Made by a program: the position numbers and the translations under genes. Of a stretch of 5,748 bases of DNA, positions 1 to 5,748 are shown piece after piece. How positions within the stretch are numbered: position 1 is the first letter of the stretch; each line of letters starts with the position of its first letter. Under the pieces are notes generated by a model. It ran no database searches. It was given only the letters and a program-made list of their open reading frames with translations, and was not told the DNA's origin. Source of the stretch: an uncultured Roseiflexaceae bacterium (GTDB lineage: Bacteria > Chloroflexota > Chloroflexia > Chloroflexales > Roseiflexaceae); assembly GCA_903932805.1 (NCBI GenBank), contig CAIZHO010000142.1, forward strand, positions 1-5,748, in the 5' to 3' direction.

Positions 1-27
1 AAACAACAATTTGCGGACGAATGACGG

Positions 28-36
28 TGGTATAGT
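28..36 (+). promoter_or_regulatory. Candidate extended -10 promoter upstream of the RhaEW gene
   Basis: TGGTATAGT is an extended -10 form (TGn followed by TATAGT at 31-36), 33 bases before the start codon. Transcription would begin near position 43 and leave a leader of about 27 bases holding the ribosome binding site. I see no good -35 hexamer at normal spacing: TTGCGG at 11-16 lies only 14 bases upstream. The call therefore rests on the extended -10 alone. The gene could instead be read from a promoter further upstream, outside the window. Confidence 0.35.
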
Positions 37-54
37 TGATGCATACACGATTTT

Positions 55-62
55 GAGCGGAG
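55..62 (+). promoter_or_regulatory. Ribosome binding site of the RhaEW gene
   Basis: GAGCGGAG ends 7 bases before the ATG at 70, with GGAG at 59-62 as its core. This supports position 70 over the next in-frame ATG at 109, which would remove the first 13 residues. Confidence 0.6.
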
Positions 63-69
63 CACACCC

Positions 70-2133
70 ATGCCACAGCATCGTTGGGACACCACAGACG
101 CACAATCCATGCCGGCACTCGATGGACTCGTCTACCGCAGTCGTTTGTTGGGCAGCGATCGAAGCGTCGTGAATATATTCGGCGGCAACACGAGCGCCAA
201 AACAAATGAAATCGACCACACCGGCAAACATGTGCAAGTGTTGTGGGTCAAAGGCTCTGGCAGTGACGTCGCCTCCATTACGGAGGGCGGTTTTGCTGCT
301 TTGCGCATGCCCGACATCGCGCCATTGATGGGCCGCGCCGCAATGAGCGACGAAGAGATGGTTGCCTATTTGAATCGGAGCACCTTCCTCGTCGATCGAC
401 CGCGCCAGAGTATCGAAACGCTGCTGCATGCATTTATCCCGGCAGCACACGTCGACCACACGCACCCCGATGCGGTAATTAGTTTGGCCTGTGCCGCCGA
501 TGGTCTTGCGCTGTGCCGCAAATTATGGGGCGAACGTATGGTTTGGGTCGACTACATCCGCCCGGGATTCACGCTGTCGAAGCAAATCGGCGAAGGGGTC
601 ATTGCGCATCCCAAAGCGGATCTGGTCGTTATGGGCAAACACGGGCTGACCGTGTGGGGCAATACGAGTGCAGAAGTCTACAGCCAGACCATCAAGGTCA
701 TCGGTGAAGCCGAAGCGTTCATCGAACATACCCGCAATGGGCGCGTCATTTTTGCGGGCGCCGCAGTGCCCGCACTCGAAGCATCCCAACAACACACCAC
801 CTGGACGGCCATTTTGCCGGCTCTACGTGGGATGCTCAGTGTGCAGGGGAGCCAAATCGTGCAGATTGATAGCTCGCCAGACGTACTTGCCTGCATCGGG
901 AGCGCGGGCGCAGCGGCGTTCACCCAAATCGGGGCAGCCTGCCCGGACCATTTGGTGCATACCAAGCGCCTGCCGTTGTTTGTCGATTGGACCCCTGCAG
1001 CCGGCATTCCTGCCCTGCTCACCGCACTGCAATCGGGCGTGCGCGACTATGTAAGCGCCTACACTGCGTACTTCGAGGCGCACAAGAGCGCAGACGATGT
1101 CATGATGAATCCGTTCCCACGGATCATCCTCATCCCCGGGTTAGGTGTGGTAACCGCCGGGGCCGATGCGCAGGCAGCCGACATCAGCAATCAGCTCTAC
1201 CATCGGGCTGTCGCCGTCATTCGGGGCTGTATGTCCGTCGGCGAGTACACTAGTTTGAGCGCAGCCGAGGCATTTGCAATCGAGTATTGGCCGCTCGAGC
1301 AGTACAAACTCAAGCTCAAACCCGCCCCGCGGGAGCTCGCCGGCAAAATCGCCGTCGTAACCGGTGCAGCAAGCGGCATTGGTCGCGCGACTGCGCGTCG
1401 GTTGGCCGCTGATGGTGCGCACATTGCCATTTTCGACATCAACCTCGAAGGTGCCAAAAAGGTCGCCCAAGAGCTCAATGACACCTACAAGATGCGCCGC
1501 GCCATTGCCGTGCATTGCGATGTCACCAGCGAAGCCGCCGTCATCGCGGCCATGGAGCACGTCATCCACGCGTTTGGCGGCCTCGACATCGTGGTCAACA
1601 ATGCCGGTTTTGCGATAGCCAAACCCGTGACCGAAACGACGGTCGACGATTGGGACAAGATGTTGAATGTGCTGGGCAAAGGGTACTTCCTCATTTCGCG
1701 CGAAGCCTTCAAGATCTGGCAGCAACAAAAAGCCGGCGGCTCACTCGTCGTCATTGCCAGCAAAAACAGCGTTATGGCCAGCAAAGGCAACGTCGCATAC
1801 AGCGCAGCCAAAGCCGCCGAACTGCACATGGCCCGTTGTCTGGCAGAAGAAGGTGGCCCGATTGGGGTCCGTGTCAATACCGTGTTGCCTGATGCAGTCC
1901 TCGAGGGGAGTGGAATCTGGGACCAAGGGTGGCGCGCTGCCCGTGCTGCCGGGTATGGTATCAAACCCGAAGAACTCGAAGACTTTTACAAGGCACGCAC
2001 CGTACTCAAAGTCAACGTCCGCCCCGAAGACATCGCCGAAGCAGTCAGTTATTTCGCAGGTCCACGGGGCAGTCGCACCACTGGTGGGATGATAACCGTC
2101 GATGGCGGCGTCACGGCTGCCTACGCACGCTAA
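70..2133 (+). CDS. rhaEW: Bifunctional rhamnulose-1-phosphate aldolase / L-lactaldehyde dehydrogenase
   Basis: This 687-residue fusion would cleave L-rhamnulose-1-phosphate to DHAP and L-lactaldehyde and then oxidise the lactaldehyde with NAD, both in the cytoplasm. The N-terminal class II aldolase domain (about residues 20-225) shows the phosphate-site motifs GGN (38-40) and KGSGSD (61-66). It also shows the zinc-binding pattern H130-x-H132 with H191 in GKHG; E116 is a candidate catalytic acid. A middle region (about 240-415) ends in EYWPLEQYKLK and matches no domain I can name. The C-terminal short-chain dehydrogenase (about 423-687) has TGAASGIG (431-438), NNAG (510-513), S564, Y577-x3-K581 and a closing VDGG. 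Length and order match the RhaD/YuxG-type aldolase-dehydrogenase family. No rhamnose isomerase or kinase gene is inside the window, so the rhamnose assignment rests on the family. A related sugar-phosphate substrate remains possible. Confidence 0.92.
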   Translation: MPQHRWDTTDAQSMPALDGLVYRSRLLGSDRSVVNIFGGNTSAKTNEIDHTGKHVQVLWVKGSGSDVASITEGGFAALRMPDIAPLMGRAAMSDEEMVAYLNRSTFLVDRPRQSIETLLHAFIPAAHVDHTHPDAVISLACAADGLALCRKLWGERMVWVDYIRPGFTLSKQIGEGVIAHPKADLVVMGKHGLTVWGNTSAEVYSQTIKVIGEAEAFIEHTRNGRVIFAGAAVPALEASQQHTTWTAILPALRGMLSVQGSQIVQIDSSPDVLACIGSAGAAAFTQIGAACPDHLVHTKRLPLFVDWTPAAGIPALLTALQSGVRDYVSAYTAYFEAHKSADDVMMNPFPRIILIPGLGVVTAGADAQAADISNQLYHRAVAVIRGCMSVGEYTSLSAAEAFAIEYWPLEQYKLKLKPAPRELAGKIAVVTGAASGIGRATARRLAADGAHIAIFDINLEGAKKVAQELNDTYKMRRAIAVHCDVTSEAAVIAAMEHVIHAFGGLDIVVNNAGFAIAKPVTETTVDDWDKMLNVLGKGYFLISREAFKIWQQQKAGGSLVVIASKNSVMASKGNVAYSAAKAAELHMARCLAEEGGPIGVRVNTVLPDAVLEGSGIWDQGWRAARAAGYGIKPEELEDFYKARTVLKVNVRPEDIAEAVSYFAGPRGSRTTGGMITVDGGVTAAYAR

Positions 2134-2136
2134 TGA

Positions 2137-2143
2137 AAGGGTG
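2137..2143 (+). promoter_or_regulatory. Ribosome binding site deciding the oxidoreductase start
   Basis: AAGGGTG lies 6 bases before the ATG at 2150, directly after the RhaEW stop. It selects 2150 over the longer in-frame ATG at 2102, which lies inside RhaEW and would add 16 residues before the Rossmann strand. It also argues against the GTG at 2141, which overlaps the site itself. Confidence 0.6.
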
Positions 2144-2149
2144 ATTGGT

Positions 2150-3115
2150 ATGAGTATGCGCATAGGAATCATCGGCTGCGGTGGGATTGGACGCACCCAC
2201 CTCGCCGCCTGGATCGATGCCGGCTATACACCTGTCGCACTCTGCGATGCAGTGCCTGGTGCAGCCGAGGCACTCGTCGGTACAACGGGCGCAACGGCAT
2301 ATACCGATGTCACACAGATGTTCGCCGATGCACAGCTCGATATCGTCAGCATCTGCACCCCGCCCACGAGCCATTGCACGCTGACGATCCAAGCGCTCGA
2401 AGCCAAGCTCCATGTGTTGGTCGAAAAACCAATGGCACCGACAGTAGCCGAATGCAATGCCATGATTGCAGCAGCTGATCGTGCTAATCGGTTGCTCAGT
2501 GTGGGCTTTTGTCACCGCTACCAGCCACAGATCGTCGCCCTCAAAGAGGCGCTCAACGATGGCATGATTGGTACACCCATGATGTTCCGCAATCGGTTTG
2601 CCGGTGTTATGCCAAATGTCCATCAACGGTGGTTCAGTGATCCTGCGTTGGCTGGCGGTGGCGTCATCATGGATACGTGTGTCCATTCGGTAGATTTGTT
2701 CCGCTTTTTCTTTGGTGATGTGCGTCGCGTCCAAGCGAGTGCAACGACGCGTGCGACCGACCTTGGTCCCGCATTGCGCGTCGAAGACAGCGCCATTATC
2801 ACTCTCACCAGCCTTGATGGGGTATTGGGTGTCATCGAAGCGAGCTGGCGGACTGCACCCGGCGTCTGGACTGTTTCGGTGTATGGCACCACCGGTTCGC
2901 TCACGATGGACTACAACACGATGCAACTGACACATCAAAATGCCGAAGGGGTCGCAACTACCCTCCCCATCGCTGATCGTGACCGCTTCAGCGCCGAAGT
3001 AGCCCATTTTGCAGCGTGCGTGCAAAACGGCGGCGCGTTGCGCGTGACCGGGATTGACGGCCGTCAGGCAACAGCGATTCTGGTTGCAGCAATGGCGGAT
3101 GCAAAATCAACCTAA
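2150..3115 (+). CDS. Gfo/Idh/MocA family NAD(P)-dependent oxidoreductase
   Basis: The 321-residue product belongs to the family that oxidises or reduces hydroxyl groups on sugars, inositols and related compounds in the cytoplasm. The N-terminal Rossmann fold begins at once with RIGIIGCGGIG (GxGxxG at residues 9-14). E92-K93-P94 is the family's EKP motif, whose lysine acts in catalysis. The C-terminal domain contains GGGVIMDTCVHSVDL, giving the D175-x3-H179 pair typical of the active site. The length is slightly short of the usual 330-360 but both domains are complete. The gene begins 16 bases after the RhaEW stop with its own ribosome binding site and no terminator between, so the two are probably one operon. 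By context it should act on a sugar or sugar acid linked to deoxysugar catabolism. The family is too broad to name a substrate from sequence. An alternative start at 2156 (second Met) would change little. Confidence 0.93.
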   Translation: MSMRIGIIGCGGIGRTHLAAWIDAGYTPVALCDAVPGAAEALVGTTGATAYTDVTQMFADAQLDIVSICTPPTSHCTLTIQALEAKLHVLVEKPMAPTVAECNAMIAAADRANRLLSVGFCHRYQPQIVALKEALNDGMIGTPMMFRNRFAGVMPNVHQRWFSDPALAGGGVIMDTCVHSVDLFRFFFGDVRRVQASATTRATDLGPALRVEDSAIITLTSLDGVLGVIEASWRTAPGVWTVSVYGTTGSLTMDYNTMQLTHQNAEGVATTLPIADRDRFSAEVAHFAACVQNGGALRVTGIDGRQATAILVAAMADAKST

Positions 3116-3133
3116 GCGACGGCACGCAGAAAG

Positions 3134-3167
3134 AAAAAAACGGCAGGCATATGCCTGCCGTTTTTTT
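3134..3167. terminator. Bidirectional intrinsic terminator
   Basis: A perfect palindrome at 3141-3160 (arms CGGCAGGCAT and ATGCCTGCCG) is flanked by seven A at 3134-3140 and seven T at 3161-3167. In RNA it gives a GC-rich stem with a tiny AU loop and a U tract on either strand. It begins 25 bases after the oxidoreductase stop and sits 20 bases beyond the glycosyltransferase stop on the other strand. It is therefore placed to end both convergent transcripts. Confidence 0.93.
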
Positions 3168-3187
3168 GTTCAAAAAGAAAAGCTGCG

Positions 3188-3907
3188 TTATGCCTTTTTG
3201 CGCAATACCATAAGCGTCCACCACAACCCAACCAGTTGCTGGAGTGTCCGCCAAATACGCGGAAAGTTGAAAAACTGGCTTTTGCCATAGGTGCGATGAT
3301 AATGGTGGACGGGGACTTCCGCAAAATTTTTGCCTGCATCCTGAAGCTTCTTAACCAATTCGAGACAGATAGTTCCACTGTCAGAAGAGAGGTTGATTGC
3401 ACCCATTGCTGAGCGGCGGATAAGGCGGAAGTCACAATCCACATCACGCAACTTGAAGCCAAACATCAGCTTGACCGTGTGATGGTAGACGCGACCAATG
3501 ACTTTGCGATGGAACGGGTCACTGCGATCGATTTTGTACCCGTTGACCACATCGATGTCGGGTCGCATCGCGGCGAGCAACAGCTTGAGTTCACGCGGAT
3601 CGTACTGTGCGTCCCCGTCTGTATAAAAGACAAATTCTTTGGTGCACGCGGCAAACCCGGCCCGCAACGCACCACCATAGCCTAGCGGTTCGCGGTGTGC
3701 TTGATAACTGAAGCGTGGGTACTGTGTTGCCAACTCGGCGAGGACGTCGACCGTAAAGTCCGTGCTCCCGTTTTCGATGACAATGACTTCGTAGTCGTCG
3801 CTTACTTCCGAGAGCGTTTGGAGCGTGGTGACGACCAAACTCCCAATCGTCCCACCGTCGTTGTACGCTGGAAAGAAAGCAGAAATACTCGGTCGCTGCG
3901 TCGTCAT
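3188..3907 (-). CDS. Family 2 glycosyltransferase (DPM1/DPG-synthase-like)
   Basis: This 239-residue GT-A fold enzyme would transfer a sugar from a nucleotide donor, plausibly to a lipid phosphate carrier at the inner face of the membrane. It opens with a GT2 strand (ISAFFPAYNDGGTIG, residues 8-22) and has IENGSTD at 44-50. The metal and donor site TDGDAQYDP follows at 96-104 (D97, D99), then VNGYKI at 121-126. A conserved acidic stretch, RDVDCDFRLIRR, spans 154-165. The usual VDDGSTD motif is changed to IENGSTD, so its first two acids are E and N. There is no C-terminal transmembrane anchor; the end (LVGLWWTLMVLRKKA) is a short hydrophobic and basic tail that could touch the membrane. GGGGG lies 6 bases before the start. 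The gene converges on the RhaEW unit and diverges from hisC, so it appears to be transcribed alone. Donor and acceptor cannot be told from sequence. Confidence 0.93.
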   Translation of the reverse strand: MTTQRPSISAFFPAYNDGGTIGSLVVTTLQTLSEVSDDYEVIVIENGSTDFTVDVLAELATQYPRFSYQAHREPLGYGGALRAGFAACTKEFVFYTDGDAQYDPRELKLLLAAMRPDIDVVNGYKIDRSDPFHRKVIGRVYHHTVKLMFGFKLRDVDCDFRLIRRSAMGAINLSSDSGTICLELVKKLQDAGKNFAEVPVHHYHRTYGKSQFFNFPRIWRTLQQLVGLWWTLMVLRKKA

Positions 3908-3938
3908 ACCAAACCCCCGCTACACTTCTCTTCAGTCA

Positions 3939-3970
3939 GTATACCATCAACGACCCGGCTGGCATTGCAA
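3939..3970 (-). promoter_or_regulatory. Candidate promoter of the glycosyltransferase gene
   Basis: On the minus strand TGGTATACT (3947-3939) is a strong extended -10, with TATACT at 3944-3939. Transcription would start near 3932, leaving about 25 leader bases that contain the GGGGG ribosome binding site at 3918-3914. A possible -35, TTGCAA at 3970-3965, is 20 bases upstream. That spacing is longer than ideal, so the extended -10 would carry most of the recognition. Confidence 0.5.
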
Positions 3971-3995
3971 CGCACAAGGGGGGCTATGGTATGAT
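3965..3995 (+). promoter_or_regulatory. Candidate hisC promoter overlapping the upstream start codon
   Basis: TTGCAA (3965-3970), a 19-base spacer and TGG-TATGAT (-10 at 3990-3995) form a possible extended -10 promoter. If used, transcription would begin near 4002. The ATG at 3991 would then lie outside the message and the ATG at 4024 would be the start. The same bases can also be read simply as a ribosome binding site and start codon, so this is uncertain. Confidence 0.35.
3976..3983 (+). promoter_or_regulatory. Ribosome binding site supporting the upstream hisC start
   Basis: AAGGGGGG ends 7 bases before the ATG at 3991. It can pair with the CCUCC anti-SD using one G-U pair. By comparison the ATG at 4024 is preceded only by a weaker AAGAG at 4012-4016. 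This favours 3991, unless the promoter overlapping that ATG is the one in use. Confidence 0.5.
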
Positions 3996-5148
3996 TGCCT
4001 CACTACCTTACAAGAGTACCGCCATGCACAAACCGATTGCGTCGTTGCTCCGTGCAGATATTGCTGGTTTTGCTCCGTACACCCCGATCGTTCCCCTCGA
4101 TGTGCTTGCACAGCGCCTTGGGCTACCGCTTGCGGACCTCATCAAACTCGACGCCAACGAAAACCCCTACGGGCCGACGGCAGCCACCCGTGCAGCCCTC
4201 GCGCATCTGGCAACCGAAACCGGTGCTCGCACTCAAACTGCACTCTATCCAGACCCGGACACCACCAGCCTCCGCGCAGCGATAGGCACACACCTCGGCC
4301 AATCACCCGATCGCATCATTTGTGGGAATGGGTCAGACGAAATCATCGATGTGCTCATGCGAGCCACCATTACCCCTGGTGCGGCGGTGATTGATGCAAC
4401 CCCTACATTTGGGATGTATGCCTACAGCACGCATCTCTATCAAGGCACGTACATCGAAGTCCCACGGACTGCGTCCTTTGACATCGATATCGATCAGATG
4501 CGGGCTGCCATCACGCGCCATCAGGCCAAAATCGTCATTCTGGCTGCACCGAACAACCCAACCGGCAACCCACTCAGCCGGGACGAACTGCTTGCGCTTC
4601 TCGATTTGCCGCTCATCGTGGTGTCCGACGAGGCATACGCCGAGTTCAGCGGCATCAGTTTTGTGGATCTCATCGACTCCCACCCCAACCTCGTCGTATT
4701 GCGCACGTTCAGCAAATGGGCGGGTCTGGCGGGCCTCCGGGTGGGCTATGGAGTCATGCATGAGACCCTGGCTGCAGAGCTCTGCAAAATCAAGCCGCCA
4801 TACACCGTCAATGTGGCTGCAGATGTTGCCGCCACTGCAGCTATTCGCGATTATGCGTCGATGCAGCCACTTCTGCAACAGATCTGTCAAGATCGCGATG
4901 CGTTTGCGGCACGCCTCACGACACTCGGGTGCGTTGTGTATCCGAGTGTTGCTAACTTCCTGCTGGTACGTACACCCATTTCTGCGCTCACTGTGCGTGA
5001 TGAGCTGATGAAGGCAGGGATTTTGATCCGCTACTTCCCCAAGCCCCGGCTTGCTGAATGCATCCGCATCAGCATCGGCACAGCCGCCCAACACGAGCGC
5101 GTTTTGGCGGTGTTAACGACGATCTTCACAGAGCAGAAAGGGCTATAA
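3991..5148 (+). CDS. hisC: Histidinol-phosphate aminotransferase
   Basis: The enzyme moves the amino group of glutamate to imidazole acetol phosphate, giving L-histidinol phosphate, in cytoplasmic histidine synthesis. It is a PLP fold type I class II aminotransferase of 385 residues. The order of motifs is complete: LDANENPYGP (53-62), YPDP (86-89), GNGSDEIID (112-120), APNNPTG with N189 (186-192), D213 and Y216 in SDEAYAEF, the PLP-binding K242 in TFSKWAGLAGLRVGY, R250, and R359 in CIRISIG for the substrate carboxylate. The DANENPYGP and GNGSDE motifs are typical of HisC among related aminotransferases. A role towards aromatic amino acids cannot be excluded, but the adjacent hisN argues for histidine. 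The start at 3991 has the better ribosome binding site; starting at 4024 gives 374 residues beginning MHKPIASLLR, where family similarity starts. The first 11 residues are therefore uncertain. Confidence 0.94.
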   Translation: MIASLPYKSTAMHKPIASLLRADIAGFAPYTPIVPLDVLAQRLGLPLADLIKLDANENPYGPTAATRAALAHLATETGARTQTALYPDPDTTSLRAAIGTHLGQSPDRIICGNGSDEIIDVLMRATITPGAAVIDATPTFGMYAYSTHLYQGTYIEVPRTASFDIDIDQMRAAITRHQAKIVILAAPNNPTGNPLSRDELLALLDLPLIVVSDEAYAEFSGISFVDLIDSHPNLVVLRTFSKWAGLAGLRVGYGVMHETLAAELCKIKPPYTVNVAADVAATAAIRDYASMQPLLQQICQDRDAFAARLTTLGCVVYPSVANFLLVRTPISALTVRDELMKAGILIRYFPKPRLAECIRISIGTAAQHERVLAVLTTIFTEQKGL

Positions 5149-5152
5149 ACGC

Positions 5153-5748
5153 ATGAGCCACGAAGAGCTGTCGCATTTGCGTGAATTCGCCACCGAGCTT
5201 GCCTACCTCGCTGGGCGGGTGACCCTGCGCTACTTTCAAACGGACGTAGGTGTCGAACTCAAAGAAGACCAGTCACCGGTCACTATCGCCGACCGATCTG
5301 CCGAACGCTTGATGCGCGAGTTGATTGAACAAAAATACCCTCACCACAGTATTTTGGGCGAAGAAGAAGGCGAGACACGCCCGGGCGCGAGCTTTCGCTG
5401 GATTTTGGATCCGATCGACGGAACGAAATCGTTTGTCGCCGGGGTCCCGATGTACACGGTTCTTGTCGGCCTCGAACGTGACGGTGTACCGGTCGTCGGT
5501 GCGGTAGCAATCCCCCCGAGCAACGAGCTCATCAGTGCTGCGACTGGTCAGGGCTGCTTGTGGAACGGCCGACGTGCGCGCGCCAGTGCTACCCGTGAGC
5601 TATCGCAGGCAGTCATTTCGACCACGGATGTACAACACATGTACGAAAACAACAAGGGACCTGCATTCGACCGCTTGCGCAATCGCGCACGGATGGTGCG
5701 TGGGTGGGGCGATGCATACGGGCATATGCTTGTCGCAACCGGTCGCAT
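5153..5748 (+). CDS. hisN: Histidinol-phosphatase, inositol monophosphatase family (partial, runs off the window)
   Basis: I translated this frame directly from the ATG at 5153; it stays open for 198 codons to the window edge. The product would hydrolyse L-histidinol phosphate to histidinol with magnesium, the step after HisC. Metal-site motifs of the inositol monophosphatase fold are present: SPVTIAD (41-47), GEEEG with E70 (69-73), DPIDGTKSF with D86 and D89 (86-94), and GWGDAYG with D187 (184-190). The wording DPIDGTKSFVAGVPMYTVL and RGWGDAYGHMLVATG is closer to the HisN subgroup than to general inositol phosphatases. The family is about 260 residues, so roughly 60 are missing downstream. 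It starts 4 bases after the hisC stop, with AAAGGG at 5137-5142 inside the hisC end, which suggests coupled translation. Other phosphomonoester substrates are possible, but the hisC neighbour makes HisN the best call. Confidence 0.9.
   Translation, partial: MSHEELSHLREFATELAYLAGRVTLRYFQTDVGVELKEDQSPVTIADRSAERLMRELIEQKYPHHSILGEEEGETRPGASFRWILDPIDGTKSFVAGVPMYTVLVGLERDGVPVVGAVAIPPSNELISAATGQGCLWNGRRARASATRELSQAVISTTDVQHMYENNKGPAFDRLRNRARMVRGWGDAYGHMLVATGR

Noticed and set aside
1..69. A possible operator for a rhamnose regulator in the leader
   Set aside because: I saw no clear inverted or direct repeat in these 69 bases, and the upstream sequence is missing.
1141..1728. A 195-codon open frame on the minus strand opposite the RhaEW dehydrogenase domain
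   Set aside because: It is a shadow of the biased codons of the sense gene, with no motif and no independent transcription signal.
2111..3025. A 304-codon open frame on the minus strand opposite the oxidoreductase
   Set aside because: It lies wholly opposite a gene with clear Rossmann, EKP and DxxxH motifs. Its translation shows no recognisable domain and is rich in Cys, Arg and His, as expected of a shadow frame.
3054..3290. A short plus-strand frame spanning the terminator
   Set aside because: It reads through the hairpin and A/T tracts and overlaps two real genes. Nothing supports translation.
3825..4394. A 189-codon plus-strand frame crossing the intergenic region into hisC
   Set aside because: It overlaps the glycosyltransferase start, the promoter region and hisC in the wrong frame. 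Its product is a low-information Arg, Pro and His rich sequence.
4333..5094. A 253-codon open frame on the minus strand opposite hisC
   Set aside because: hisC has all its catalytic motifs. The antisense product has no domain, and I see no ribosome binding site that supports it.
5283..5748. Short frames on both strands over the last 470 bases
   Set aside because: The true gene here is the open hisN frame from 5153, which has the GEE, DPIDGT and GWGD motifs. The short frames are its shadows.

Overview
The window is ordinary bacterial chromosomal DNA with five protein genes and almost no spare sequence. No rRNA, tRNA, CRISPR array, insertion sequence or phage gene is visible. The GC content looks moderately high, in the upper fifties by eye. 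A long fused aldolase-dehydrogenase of the rhamnose pathway, a HisC next to an inositol-monophosphatase-type HisN, and a DPM1-like glycosyltransferase together would fit a Chloroflexota-like bacterium. That placement is an inference from gene content and is weak.

Layout. Positions 1-69 are a short leader with a possible extended -10 promoter. Positions 70-2133 (+) encode a bifunctional rhamnulose-1-phosphate aldolase / lactaldehyde dehydrogenase (RhaEW type). A Gfo/Idh/MocA oxidoreductase follows after 16 bases (2150-3115, +) and is probably co-transcribed. A perfect palindrome with A and T tracts (3134-3167) forms a two-way terminator. It separates this pair from a convergent family 2 glycosyltransferase (3188-3907, -). 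An 83-base divergent region (3908-3990) carries candidate back-to-back promoters. It is followed by hisC (3991-5148, +) and, 4 bases later, hisN (5153 to beyond the window end, +). The hisN frame has no stop inside the window, so an ORF search that requires a stop would miss it.

How the genes work together. The first pair belongs to sugar catabolism: RhaEW splits rhamnulose-1-phosphate to DHAP and lactaldehyde and then oxidises the lactaldehyde, while the oxidoreductase partner has an unknown sugar-like substrate. The last pair encodes consecutive steps of histidine synthesis: HisC makes histidinol phosphate and HisN removes the phosphate. The glycosyltransferase lies between the two units, is transcribed on its own, and has no visible partner here.

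No clearly undescribed system was found. The points most worth a second look are the compact divergent promoter region, where a possible hisC -10 element overlaps the upstream hisC start codon; the octamer TGGTATGA placed over three start codons; the uncharacterised middle region of RhaEW; and the unknown substrate of the oxidoreductase.
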